Source: Letharia columbiana (Eukaryota; Ascomycota; Lecanoromycetes; Lecanorales; Parmeliaceae). From it: 64,000 nt of DNA. Position 1 is the first letter of the stretch. Each line of letters begins with the position of its first letter. The position numbers were made by a program, and so were the translations under genes. Of this stretch, positions 8,771-19,017 are shown one piece after another. The notes below the pieces were generated by a model, which made no database searches, had not been told where the DNA came from, and worked only from the letters and a program-made list of their open reading frames with translations. The DNA is taken from positions 275,001 through 339,000 of the forward strand of contig NW_023501087.1 in assembly GCF_014066305.1 (NCBI RefSeq), read 5' to 3'.

Positions 8771-10895
8771 ATGTCTCTACGCTTCTCTCTCACATCTTTG
8801 CTCTGCTGTTTGTTGTTGACTCTGGTGTACGGACAGACATGTCCCAATTCGACTTGTGAGGCGTCTCGTCTCCCCTTATATTTACACAACTCAAACTAAA
8901 ATCTTCTTTCTCTTCAGCATTAGGAGGGTTCCCAGCATTGATAGAGGTCACCTTAGAAGAGCTCGAGACTGGGCTTGAGGCTGGTGAATTTACAAGCGTT
9001 GATCTCGTCAATGCATGCACCTGGTTTGAACATTGAAATTATGTCGCAACTGACAGCGTGCAGGCATACATTGCAAGGATCAATGAGGTCAACGGAACCC
9101 TCAATTGCGTCACCGAGGTTAACCCGGACGCTGTTAGCATTGCTGCAGGATTGGATGCAGAGCGAGCAAATGGCACTACCAGAGGACCCCTGCACGGGGT
9201 ACCGATCATTATTAAAAACAACATTGCAACGAACGATAAGATGAACAACACCGCAGGCTCCTTTGCTTTATATGGAGCGAAAGTGCCAAGAGATTCGACA
9301 CTAGCTTCCAAACTGAGAGCTGCAGGCGTCGTTATCCTAGGAAAAGCGAACTTGAGTCAATGGGCGAATTTCAGATCTGACAACAGCACGAATGGGTGGA
9401 GTGCTTATGGCGGTCAATGCTACGGAGTCTATTACCCAGGCCAAGATCCTAGTGGAAGTTCCAGCGGCAGCGCCGTCTCTTCAGCGATCGGTCTTGCATT
9501 CGCAGCTCTCGGATCAGAAACCGACGGCAGCATTCTGAGCCCCAGTGAGGTTAGCAATCTCGTAGGTATCAAGCCCACCGTAGGACTTACCTCCCGATCC
9601 CTGGTCATCCCCATCAGTCAACGCCAAGACACCGTAGGTCCAATAGCAAGGACCGTCAAGGACGCAGCTTATGTCCTTCAAGCCATTGCCGGCAAGGATC
9701 CGCACGACAACTACACGTTGGCTCAACCATGGGACACACCTCCTGATTACGTCGCCGCCTGCAACTTCTCCAGCCTACGCGGAAAGCGTATCGGTATTCC
9801 ACGCAATGTGATTGACCCAACCGAAGAGCCAGATGACACGGTCATAGTCGCCTTTAACGCTGCTGTCGAGACCATCAAAAAAGCAGGCGCAACAATCGTC
9901 GACAACACCAATATTACGGCGTACGCACTCGCCCAGTACAACAACGGCTCGAACGAAAACATCGTCCTTGACGCCGACTTCGTCTCTGATCTCCCGGGCG
10001 AGTATCTCTCAATGCTAACCTACAACCCGCAAAACGTGCACGACCTCGCCGATGTAGAAAACTTCACCCACCACTTCGCACAAGAAGATTACCCTGACCG
10101 CGACACCGCAGTATGGGATCGTACGTACATTTCGGAGCTAATCCTTCCTATTTGGTAATGAAGTCGAGTCGCAAGACACGGTTCGGGAGCAAGAGAACCT
10201 TTCTACTCAAGAGACCTGTCTTGCAACTCCATTACCTACTTCGGCCAAACAATGCTAACACGGAAATCTGCGTAGAATCGTTAGCACTCGGTTTCAACAA
10301 CACCAGTCCCCTGTTCTGGGCCGCCTATCAGAACAATCTAGAAGTAGCTGGTCCCCAAGGTATCCTCGGCTTGCTGGCGAACTACAGCCTTGACGCGTTG
10401 ATTCTGCCAACGGATTTCTCGCCCGGGCTGCCGGCCATGATTGGGACGCCGGTCGTAACGGTACCACTGGGGTTCTATCCTGCGAACGAGACCGTGGTGC
10501 GGAATATGAGAGGGACGTTGATTGAGACGGGGCCCAACATTCCGTGAGTGCTGTTCAGAAGCTACCGCATTAGGTCTCCCACTAGTTGACGGCAGCAAAA
10601 CAGATTCGGACTCAGCTTCATCGGCGCAGCATGGAGCGAAGCCAGCCTCATTGGGTATGCATATGCGTACGAACAAAGAACGCAGACCCGTAATAAAGTT
10701 CAGCCGTACATCGTGCCCTCGACGGAGCTGATTGATGTCGTGGGCAAGAGTAGCGGGAACTTTTCCATGCCCATGGGCAAAAGGAGCCTCAAGAGCCTAA
10801 GGAACCATGAGAGCGTGAGAAGCTATGAGATGAAAAGGAGCATTGACAGTAAGAGGAATTTCCCGAGAAAGGTGTCGTCGAGGCATGTGAGGTAG
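8771..10895 (+). CDS. Secreted amidase (amidase signature family)
   Basis: Five exons (8771-8855, 8918-9006, 9064-10120, 10276-10543, 10604-10895) give an in-frame protein of 596 residues. It opens with a hydrophobic signal peptide (MSLRFSLTSLLCCLLLTLVYG), so it is probably secreted. The Ser-cisSer-Lys triad is visible: Lys in GVPIIIKNN, the Ser-rich stretch DPSGSSSGSAVSS, and the nucleophile context ALGSETDGSI. The protein would hydrolyse amide bonds; the substrate cannot be read from sequence. The C-terminus ends the fold with FIGAAWSEASLIGYAYAYEQ, then a basic tail of about 50 residues that is unusual for the family. Intron 3 (155 nt) is an introner-like copy. Intron 1 uses GTGAGG and intron 2 the weaker GTCAAT. 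Confidence 0.88.
10121..10275 (+). repeat. Introner-like intron, copy 1 (in the amidase gene)
   Basis: This 155-nt phase-1 intron begins GTACGTACATTTCG and ends TGCGTAG. It aligns without gaps to the 155-nt intron at 44219-44373 in an unrelated gene, with 109 of 155 positions identical by hand count. It contains an inverted repeat (GAGTCGCAAGACA with CTGTCTTGCAACTC, 10164-10236 approximately), so the RNA can fold into a long stem, and a TGCTAACA branch site near the 3' end. Confidence 0.85.
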
Positions 10896-11107
10896 AAAGG
10901 TAGATCCAGACGTGCGAGTAGTTTTGGGTCATGCCTCCAGGACCAGGATGTGTAGAATTGGATGTATACAGATTCAAGTATAAAGTCAATGGTCGAAGAG
11001 ATCTGATAGTACACCAAGGAATCACCGGTGAATGTTGGTATCTTGTGCAAGATAACACTGGTGACGCCTTCAGGAGTGAGTTCCTTGCCAACGCCAGCCC
11101 CATTCCA

Positions 11108-13028
11108 TCACAGCCTCACCCTCCCCTGATTCAGTTCCTCCCACTCTCCCTTCCCGAACCTCTCATACCTCCCACTCTTCAACCAATACACCCTATCACC
11201 CCCCAGTCTTATCCGGCGATATTCCCTCGCCTCTCAGCACGGCCTTTAACTGCTTATTGTTCCCCGTCGTTTGATGCCCGTTGACTAACCTCAAAAAAGG
11301 CGGCACCGCATACTTGGGCAAGCTGCGCCGGGCATGCTTGGCCACACTATCCAACAACCCCTCACTGACATCTTCAGCATCGAATAGAACCGCGGCACAG
11401 CCCGCTTTCCCGTCATGATTGGGTACTTCGACCCCGTAGACATTGGCCTCGTGGATATGCGGGTGTGTACCGAGTACGGAGCTAACTTCGGCCGTGGAGA
11501 CATTCTCGGATTTCCAGCGGAATGTGTCGCCGATGCGGTCGCAGAACCACCATCTTCCTTCGCTATCCCACCGTACAACGTCTCCAGAACGACAATATGC
11601 GTCTCCTTTCACAAACACGTCACGGAAGATCTTACTCTCTGTTGCGGACGGATTGTTGAAGTACCCTTGGAACTTGGAATGAATGTCTGCGGGGTCAACT
11701 TTGAACACCAATTCCCCCGATGCACCCGTCTTGACTTGTCGACAGAAGTCGTGGTTCAGGGAATCACGGAGAGGAAGCTCTGTCGTCCAATCTACCTCCA
11801 CGATGGCGAGTTGGTGTTTCACTATCGCCGACGACAAAGAGCCATTCCGACCAATGGCCCCACTAGAGAACTTGTTCGAGCTGAGATTCCACGTCGCGCT
11901 TACACCTTCTGTAGATCCGTAGAACTCGCCAATGGTATCGATGCCGAAGCGCTCCTTAAACCTATCCCATACGTCTGGCCTGAGACCATTTCCGAACGCT
12001 TTGGTGACGTTATTCTTGCGGTCGAGGTTCTCGCCTGTGACGGGATCATGTTGCGGCTTGGCGGCGAGGAGATAGCGACATGTCTCGCCTACGTATTGAA
12101 TAGCAGTAGCATCGTGCTCGCGAACTTCGTTCCAGAAGGTCGCGGTAGAGAAGCGATGGCCAAGGATCAGTGTGCTGCCGGCGACCAATGAGGTGCAGAG
12201 TCCGAGGAGGGCGGCTGAGGAGTGGTAGAGCGGCATGCAGGTATAATATCGATCGCTTTTCGTTAAGCTGAACCAAGAAGGCATGAAGCCCGTCAACAGT
12301 CCGATTTTTTGCCAGCTAACGGTTGCCGGTTTTGGTAGACCCGTGGTGCCGCTGGTGAAGATGAGCATAGCCATGTCAAGACGCACGGCGCTTCTCGATG
12401 AGTCTGGCTCTCGAACCGCCTCCGTACCCATGATCTGCTCTTCCAGTGTCGTATCAAAGAAGACTGTCTGTATAGGCCCTTTTCCATCCCGCGCCTTCAC
12501 TGATCCAAGCGTGTCAGTGATCTCTTTCGTGAACCGTGGCTTGATCTTCTGATCCACAAACATTACCCGTGCTGCGGATGTCTTGACAGAATGTAGCAAA
12601 GGATCTCCAATTAAATTGTAGTTGATGAACGCAGGTGTAGCCCCTAGACTCCAGAGTCCCAGCCATAGAAAGATGAAGACGGGCGAGTTCATGAAGTCCA
12701 TTGCAACCACCTCCCTTGGCACTATCCCGTGTATGGTTTTCAGCCATGTTCCATATTTGAGCACGATGTCATAAGCTTCTTTATACGTCCACGTCTTTCC
12801 CTGATACATAAGGAACGCGTGATCCGCTGTGCTCTTGATCGTCGCATGTTGCTCGAGACTGTAGAAAAGGCTCAGACGATCGCGTTTCTCTCCTAGGGCG
12901 ATCTGGACGTTCGCATTCACGAGCGCTCTGATCAGTCTCAAGTCGTAGGAGAACTGGGTCTTCGCGTTGAGCCAAGCTGCACCCGCCAGCACTGCTGGCC
13001 CCGCAATAGCGAGGGGTACTGCTATCAT
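11108..13028 (-). CDS. FAT1/FATP-type very-long-chain acyl-CoA synthetase
   Basis: A single exon from the ATG at 13028 encodes an AMP-binding enzyme of the fatty-acid transport protein class, which activates long or very-long-chain fatty acids at membranes. Visible motifs are the P-loop IFTSGTTGLPKPA, the FATP-specific IQYVGETCRYLL, EFYGSTEG and the FATP signature IGDTFRWKSENVSTAEV. The N-terminus is hydrophobic (MIAVPLAIAGPAVLAGAAWL), typical for membrane association. As written the frame stops at 11196 after DKTGG, but the next frame continues GDRVYWLKSGRYERF and ends NQGRVRL at 11108, matching the normal family C-terminus. One surplus base in a C6 run (11196-11203 region, plus strand) explains this, so I extend the gene to 11108. 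Confidence 0.9.
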
Positions 13029-14115
13029 TTAGTAAGCTTTGTGGGTCTGAAGATGTTGCGACATACTCGCCATGTCAGGTTGGCGCGTGTATGTACTACG
13101 CGTAACAGGGTGAGGCCAGCTCATTAATCAAGGAGACGCCTAGATGCTTACGGGCGAAGAAGAGCTCCCACGCCAAGCATCCCAGGCAGGGGCAATGGGG
13201 ACCCAGGCAGGGGCATTGGGGACCCAGACAAGCCACGAGTCCCCCTTGAACAATAATACTACAAATCGGGGAAAGCGGAATAAAGTCTCGCAAAGGGGCC
13301 GCGGAAACCTCAGTTTGAACGAGGGCGACGAGAACCAGGTTGACCAAGACTCGAATAACTATGAACAGAGGAATATATTACTGTCATCTTGTTTTCTTCC
13401 TGTTTGCCTTGCTATTGTTGCTGTTATAATGTATCTAATATGGAGATCAACGTCTTCGCTATCTCTATGAATTAGGTGTACAGCTATGGCCAGATTGCAG
13501 GGAGACGCTTTGTCTTGCAACTATTTTCTCGTTACTCGCCTTTGTCCAGCCAAATGTCATAAAACGCACCGGCACCTTGGCTGAAGGGTACGTGTGCCTC
13601 TGATCCGTGCTCTTAAGGATCATAGGAGCTCTCTCATATAGACTTCTTTTTTCTATAAGTTCTCCTTACGTTGCGTTCTTCGTGATATCAAACGTGTTCC
13701 TGAACCAGATCTTTTTAAGTACGATGCGCTAGAGACTACAGGGCTCTGCGTTTCTCACTGATCGTATGGCTGCAAAGGTAGGGACTATGAGCAAAGATAA
13801 TAAATTTGAAGCCTGCTCCTGTTCTCCCTGCTAGAGACGCACAGCGCACAACCATCTCTCATATGAAGCTCTGTAAGCGCCACTTGCTGGGTGTTACCAA
13901 CCGACCGCTCTTTCTGATCCAGTCCTTAAACCACTCCCAATTGAAACATGAAGGACGCTCGCCCTTAATATTTTCACTCTTATCTCTGCGCACGTCCGAT
14001 ATCTCACCAGAGCCGAATTGAGCGGTCCACGTGTTGCTCGCTGTTGTCGAACACTGATGGTCATAGCCATGTTGGTACGTCGAGTTCACGTTGCCAATGG
14101 TAGAGCTATAGTGCC
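13029..14115. other. Intergenic, with short direct repeats
   Basis: The stretch contains a 21-bp direct repeat (2.5 copies, about 13181-13230) and a 24-nt block shared with 15064-15087. The rest is unassigned apart from the small open frame listed separately. Confidence 0.4.
13144..13470 (+). CDS. Possible small tail-anchored membrane protein
   Basis: An ATG-initiated frame of 108 residues has an N-terminal repeat (QAGAMGTQAGALGTQT, from the 21-bp DNA repeat), a polar middle rich in Asn, and a C-terminal hydrophobic segment (FLPVCLAIVAVIMYLIW) followed by only seven residues. That is a plausible tail-anchor layout. I recognise no homologue, and the frame lies in a repeat-rich region, so it may be chance. 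Confidence 0.22.
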   Translation: MLTGEEELPRQASQAGAMGTQAGALGTQTSHESPLNNNTTNRGKRNKVSQRGRGNLSLNEGDENQVDQDSNNYEQRNILLSSCFLPVCLAIVAVIMYLIWRSTSSLSL

Positions 14116-14233
14116 TCCGTCCAAATTGTCCGACTCGATTCCGTTCCCCCTAAAAGATGTATGATGTTAGACCCATCGCTCCAACTTGTCCGACTTGATT
14201 CCGTACCCGGTAAAGGATGTATGATGCCAGACC
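14116..14233. repeat. 60-bp tandem duplication
   Basis: Two consecutive copies with an exact 60-bp period (14116-14173 and 14176-14233) share TTGTCCGACT, GATTCCGT and GATGTATGATG. The differences are mostly transitions. Confidence 0.8.
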
Positions 14234-14419
14234 TGTACCCCGCTGCTCTATGCGGTTGTAGCTGCCATGATTTATTGAGGTGTTATTAGAGCTGTTGTGT
14301 AGTCTTTGATTGCTCATTTTGTGGCAGTCTGGAATTGTGCCTTGTTTCTGCGAATATGTACAGAGTAAGTCGCTGCGAAATTCTCAATCGTCGTTCTATA
14401 AGCGCCGGTTTGTACTCGA

Positions 14420-14891
14420 GGGTCTAGCGTTAATTTTTCTTGCAAAAGTAAACGACGATCTCGCGTAATTATACTTTTTATATTAGAGGAATTAAATTAT
14501 ATCGAATATCGTATTATATATATACGTCGCGATATAATCGTAATATATATAAGTTATAATAAATTTATTTTATTATTAATAAACGAGTAAAGGTTTATAA
14601 ATTAAATTAATACTTATTTTTTTAATTAGAGCTATTAAGTAAATTTAATAAGCGATCTTTAATAAACGATATTTGAATTCTATATCTTTAAAGAATTATA
14701 AGATTAAATTTAATAATTATTTTTTTATCTAAAAGCCTATATTACGTTCTATAATTTAAAAAAAAAATATATATCTATTTTTTGATTAGGGCTATTAAAC
14801 GAACTTTAAAGAGCGATATTTAAATTCTTTACCTTTAAATATTTATAAGATTAAATTTAAATATTCTTTTTTTATTTGAAAGCCTAAATTA
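14420..14891. repeat. AT-rich, RIP-like tandem repeat block
   Basis: This stretch is strongly AT-rich and full of TA dinucleotides, as expected after repeat-induced point mutation. Two diverged units can be lined up: about 14617-14744 and 14776-14891. Each runs TTTTTT-ATTAG-GCTATTAA, then GCGAT, then TTATAAGATTAAATTTAA, then AAAGCCTA-ATTA. No coding potential remains. Confidence 0.7.
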
Positions 14892-15056
14892 CTCGTGTGG
14901 CCGAGAAGTCTATCATCTTGGCAGTCCGGCACGGGAGTACCCACCAATCAGACTATCTCGTTCCTCCGCAATTTGACACTGAATCATGCCTATGATCTAT
15001 AGCGCTAATCTATCTAAGCTAGACTGCCAAGATGATAGACTTCTCGGCCACACGAG
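14892..15056. mobile_element. 165-bp MITE with 34-bp perfect terminal inverted repeats
   Basis: The left end 14892-14925 (starting CTCGTGTGGCCGAGAAGTC) is the exact reverse complement of the right end 15023-15056. The element is flanked on both sides by TA (14890-14891 and 15057-15058). This is the target duplication of Tc1/mariner-class transposons. The interior of about 97 bp is non-coding, so it is a non-autonomous miniature element, inserted at the edge of the AT-rich repeat block. Confidence 0.9.
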
Positions 15057-15063
15057 TACTTAG

Positions 15064-15087
15064 AGAAGAGCTCCCACGCCAAGCATC
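15064..15087. repeat. 24-nt block shared with 13158-13181
   Basis: The block starting AGAAGAGCTCCCACGCC occurs identically at 13158-13181. Sequence resembling TAAGCATCTAGGC also flanks the first copy in inverted orientation (13139-13151). It may be the edge of a dispersed repeat. Confidence 0.6.
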
Positions 15088-15269
15088 TAGGCGAGCTTCC
15101 TCAGGGTCCATATCTTAGTCTGCTCGGGCGTCGTCGGTGTTCTGATGTTGACGACGGCCTTCAGTCAGGGTGCGATAAGCGAAATATGCGTGATAGCTAT
15201 CTACCTATAGGCTCTCCAATAGCTACGACTGCAAACATTGAGTCGTCAATACTAAAGTGGACTGTCCAA

Positions 15270-15900
15270 ACCCTAGTACGAGTAAGAAGACTTAGAAGCT
15301 CTCTGCGGTCCAGTCAATATTAAACAAGCAGAGAGCGGCGTCTGTAATTTTAAAAAATATAAAAAAAAAAAATAAAAAAAAAAAAAATATTCGCTAATCG
15401 CCTTATACTTTAGAGTACTGGCATTTGTTCCTGAGCTCGCGCTAAAAAAAATTAAAAATAAAAAAAACACATAGCGTTAGTAAAGCCTCACTATCCGCGA
15501 TTAAACTATCTCTAATATTTTTAGCTTTTGTAAGGTTATTTTATATTATTATTTAATATATCGCAGCTAATCGTTATTCTATCTTCGCAATAGCTCTATT
15601 ACGTTTACGACTTATAAATAAATCTCCCTTTTCAATCTCTTAAGCCTTTTTCTTTTGTATTTTTTATTCTAAATAAGCTGCTCGTGCTATCAGTCTAATA
15701 ATATGCTGTGAACTAAAAAATGCGTAACTGCTATAAAAATATATAAAATATTAACTACACGAAATAAACAAACCACTAATATACCACATAACAACATATA
15801 AAAATACTACAAAGACATATTCACCTCCGTCCTACATAAGTTCTATTATCATTATAAATCCCACTTAAACCCAAAAAAAAAACAAAAAAACTGACATCTT
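15270..15900. repeat. AT-rich low-complexity stretch
   Basis: Long A-runs (15340-15390, 15440-15470, 15870-15890) and TA-rich text suggest an old, mutated repeat. No coding frame was supported. Confidence 0.5.
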
Positions 15901-16248
15901 GCTAAACGCATTACCGCCCATTTGCGGATCTAGCTCCAAGCATGTCGACTGGTAGGTCTAGCCGACCAAGTATGCTGCACGGATGTCCTCACGATAACCA
16001 GTCAACCGACACCGTCGGCGTTGTCTCTTTCTGGAAAGATATCCAGCTTCTCCATCCCTGCATTTCCTTCATTTTCAATTCGTTGACGCCTCTGCCTCGG
16101 CTTTTGCAAGACATTTAATCTCATGACAACTCTGTCTCCGTGCGGCGCATTTCATATGTCGAAGATCAATTGATTTCAATTCCGCCAATGCTTGAGCTTT
16201 GCTTGCCTCTGAAAACGGCCGAAAGACCTCCTTGTCGCCACGCTGAAC

Positions 16249-16695
16249 TTATCGGCAATAGCCATTCGCCTCCCTTCCCCCACTTTCTTGGTGAATACCC
16301 TCGACTTTGTGATGATTTGACGCTCTGGTGAGATTAACGTTCACGCGACCACGATTTGCAGATCTCTTGGCGCCACTCAGACCCCGCATACCCCTAAAAG
16401 TTATAGTTGGAAAGGTGGGGGCGCCTCGAGTTCCACGCGCTTGCGATGCCAGCCATCCTATTGCCTCTTCAATTGTGACGCAGTTTAAACATTTCATCCA
16501 ACCCTGAATGGGCTCAAAGCCGGCTCCAAGCCTAGGCCACTTTCCTCCTATTCGGCGGCTCATTCTCTCCTTCCATTGCTGGAGACCTCGCCTGTCACGT
16601 TGCCCGTGACTTTTTGCTGCTTCACAGTTGATGCATACTGTGAAGCTTTTGATGTCTCCGCCCTTGGGTCGAATGATTTTGATTGATCTCGCCAT
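16249..16695 (-). CDS. Doubtful small protein with two CxxC pairs
   Basis: From the ATG at 16695 a frame of about 148 residues contains VCINCEAAK and KCLNCVTIEE, two CxxC pairs about 46 residues apart, with many basic residues. A zinc-ribbon is conceivable, but nothing else supports a gene and it lies head-to-head with the cutinase start at 163 bp. Confidence 0.22.
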   Translation of the reverse strand: MARSIKIIRPKGGDIKSFTVCINCEAAKSHGQRDRRGLQQWKERMSRRIGGKWPRLGAGFEPIQGWMKCLNCVTIEEAIGWLASQARGTRGAPTFPTITFRGMRGLSGAKRSANRGRVNVNLTRASNHHKVEGIHQESGGREANGYCR

Positions 16696-16857
16696 GGCAA
16701 AAGCGGGGCCAGGCACGGGCTGCCAGAAGCGTGCCCCTGGATTCTCATCTTATAAGAGGAGTCCGGCATGGTCAAGGTTTCCAACCCTCAGATATCCCTT
16801 CGTCAACATCTTCTCAAGACCCAGCATCTGCAATCGCCGCAGGCAAGCTCTTCCAAC

Positions 16858-17607
16858 ATGAAGCGCCTCTTCTTTTGTTTGGCCATACTGGCATCAAGCG
16901 TCCGCGCCATCGCGATCAACATGGCCCATGCCCGACGCTTCGAGGAGACGGGCACCGCCAGCACAACCATTACTAAACGTCAGGATGACTGGGACGTTGA
17001 GCGCAACGAGCTGACTAGTGTCGCCGGCGTTGGTTGCAAACCTATCACCGTCATTTTTGCGAGAGGTACGATCGAGCTTGGCAACGTTGGCGAATTGGTT
17101 GGCCCGCCCTTCTTCAACGATCTCGACGACTTAATCGGAGCAGACAACATCGCCGTGCAAGGAGTAGATTATGCTGCTACCATTGCGGGTTATCTGATTG
17201 GCGGTGATCCTGGAGGAGCGCAAACAACTGCAGATCTGCTGAACCAAGCAGCGAGCAACTGTCCGGATACGCAAATCGTATTGAGCGGGTATAGCCAAGG
17301 GGCAATGGAGGTTCATTTAGGAGAAGCTATGGTGAGCGAGGAGGTAGCGGCGCAAATTGCGGCTGTGGTAAGTCGAACTTTGGCTAATGACTAGGGATCC
17401 GATATTGACCTGCAGCAATAGGTGGTGTTTGGAGATCCATTCAAAGGACGTCCCTTCCCGAACGTGGATTCAAGCAAAGTCATGACTTACTGCTTCAACG
17501 ATGATTTCATCTGCGACGATCTTCCTGTTGTCGACACTTATCACCTTGAGTACGTTGTCGATACTCCTGCAGCGGCGACGTTCGTACAAGGTCTTGTCAG
17601 CTATTGA
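16858..17607 (+). CDS. Cutinase (carbohydrate esterase family 5)
   Basis: Two exons (16858-17367 and 17422-17607, intron 54 nt, GTAAGT...AATAG) encode 231 residues. A signal peptide (MKRLFFCLAILASSVRAIA) and a dibasic KR site near residue 40 indicate secretion and propeptide cleavage. The catalytic Ser lies in VLSGYSQGAMEV, the Asp region is CFNDDFICDDLPVVD and the His is in DTYHLEYVV, the usual order Ser-Asp-His. Conserved cysteines include GCKPITVIFARGT, SNCPDTQIV, YCFND and ICDD. The enzyme would hydrolyse ester bonds in plant cutin or other polyesters outside the cell. Confidence 0.93.
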
Positions 17608-17799
17608 AGCCTAAAGCAGTTTCTTGGCGGGTTCAGCACAAGATGTCGCAAATAACCAATCTTCCTGTACATATTTTGCCTCGACGTATTCTCTTTTGAC
17701 CTTTGGGTCACGAGATGGATGCGCCCCTTGCTGTGCGAAGCATGCGAGAATGATTGTACATAGTCGCGTTTCGTCCATCAAAATGCAGTCCGACTATCC

Positions 17800-19017
17800 T
17801 CAATCTAGAGCAGTACCGTATGGCTTCTTGAATTGGCCTTGCATCCAACATCGGTACATCTTCAATTGCTTCTGGCGATTGACAAGCATCCTTCTGTCCA
17901 CACCCAAACTCACAATCTCAAATGTGCTCTTTGGGGTTGGTGAAGGGGTATGTTCGGTTCCAAACACTCCGAGCGCCCTATCCGGAATCACTTCGTCACC
18001 AGTACAGACCTCATCTGTATCCTTGGGCTGCTCGTCTCTTGCCGTACCGCTGCTAACTGATCCATCTTCGCCGTTGGCTCCTATCTCTCGGTTTACGGTT
18101 CCCGTGCCTCCCCATATCCTCTTCAATTCAAGTTCTTCGAAGAAATACACCCTCGTCCCGTCTCCCCTGATATAGAAATTATCCTCCAACAACCTCCCCT
18201 TCTTGAACCTCACCTGAGTGAGATCTCCCTTCCCGTAGTCTCTAAAGCAAACCTCTCCACCAGGCTTCAGTACCCTCCATACATTACTCACGGCTGCATC
18301 CCACTGTTTCGGACTCAGCGCACTGAAGATAAAAACCAGCAACACCACGTCCACACTACCTTCCCGGACTCCAGGTGGGAGGTCCTCACTCGAAATATCC
18401 CATACAGAAGCTTGCATGTGCTCAGGGTCGTAAGCTGCATTAGCTCTAATCAACTCAACGGCCTTCTTCGAGAAATCGCAAGCATGAATCATGAGTTCCT
18501 CATTGTCGTTCGCTTTTAGAATCGGAAACGCCGTATTCCCCGCCCCAGCTCCCACCTCCAGGATGGTGCTCGGTCCTGCATCTTTTGCAGTCAGCTTTGA
18601 AAGGATAGGAAACTCCTGATGGAGCCATTTCCGATCCTTGAAGAAATTAGATGTGTTGTTTGAATAAAATTGGTTCCACCATTTCTCGGGATTGTTATTG
18701 AAGCGGGCTTTGTCGAAGTCCGAGACCGGAGAGGCACGTTGGAAAGTGTACTGGGCTTCGCAGTGGGTATGGTAGGCAGAGTCAGGAACTACGTGGTCCC
18801 AGGCGTTGAACTCGAAGACGTCGTCTGTAGGTTCGAGGTAGCGGGAGCCGAATTTGAAAGGGTCGCTGCGTTTGAGATTGTTGGTCAGATTGTGAGAGCG
18901 GTGCGAAGGAAGCTCGGTGGGAGTTTGTAAGGGTATGCTTTGAACTGATGATTCCATCGTAGGGTTCATTGAAAGCGAGGAGATATCCGGAGGAGGATCC
19001 TGACTGGAGGCTGCCAT
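17800..19017 (-). CDS. tRNA(Thr) m3C32 methyltransferase, Trm140/METTL2 type
   Basis: This single-exon gene of 405 residues matches the METTL2/6/8-Trm140 family, which forms 3-methylcytidine at position 32 of tRNAs. Visible family blocks are KWWNQFYSNNTSNFFKDRKW, the SAM-binding motif ILEVGAGAGNTAFP, MIHACDFSKKAVELI, LKPGGEVCFRDYGKGDL and NFYIRGDGTRVYFFEELEL. A variable acidic insert (roughly residues 310-350) separates the last block from the C-terminal KSTFEIVSLGVDRRMLVNRQ. The gene is divergent from the dehydrogenase gene at 19631. Confidence 0.92.
   Translation of the reverse strand: MAASSQDPPPDISSLSMNPTMESSVQSIPLQTPTELPSHRSHNLTNNLKRSDPFKFGSRYLEPTDDVFEFNAWDHVVPDSAYHTHCEAQYTFQRASPVSDFDKARFNNNPEKWWNQFYSNNTSNFFKDRKWLHQEFPILSKLTAKDAGPSTILEVGAGAGNTAFPILKANDNEELMIHACDFSKKAVELIRANAAYDPEHMQASVWDISSEDLPPGVREGSVDVVLLVFIFSALSPKQWDAAVSNVWRVLKPGGEVCFRDYGKGDLTQVRFKKGRLLEDNFYIRGDGTRVYFFEELELKRIWGGTGTVNREIGANGEDGSVSSGTARDEQPKDTDEVCTGDEVIPDRALGVFGTEHTPSPTPKSTFEIVSLGVDRRMLVNRQKQLKMYRCWMQGQFKKPYGTALD

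Noticed and set aside
11415..12191. Plus-strand frame of 258 codons opposite the acyl-CoA synthetase
   Set aside because: It is antisense to a highly conserved AMP-binding enzyme and has no motif of its own.
13505..13530. Possible third introner copy around TGTCTTGCAACT
   Set aside because: Only about 12 bases match; there is no GTACGTAC start, no GCGTAG end and no paired hairpin arm.
16695..16858. Alternative longer cutinase start upstream (frame open from 16768)
   Set aside because: The ATG at 16858 gives a clean signal peptide; the upstream ATG would bury it behind 30 polar residues.
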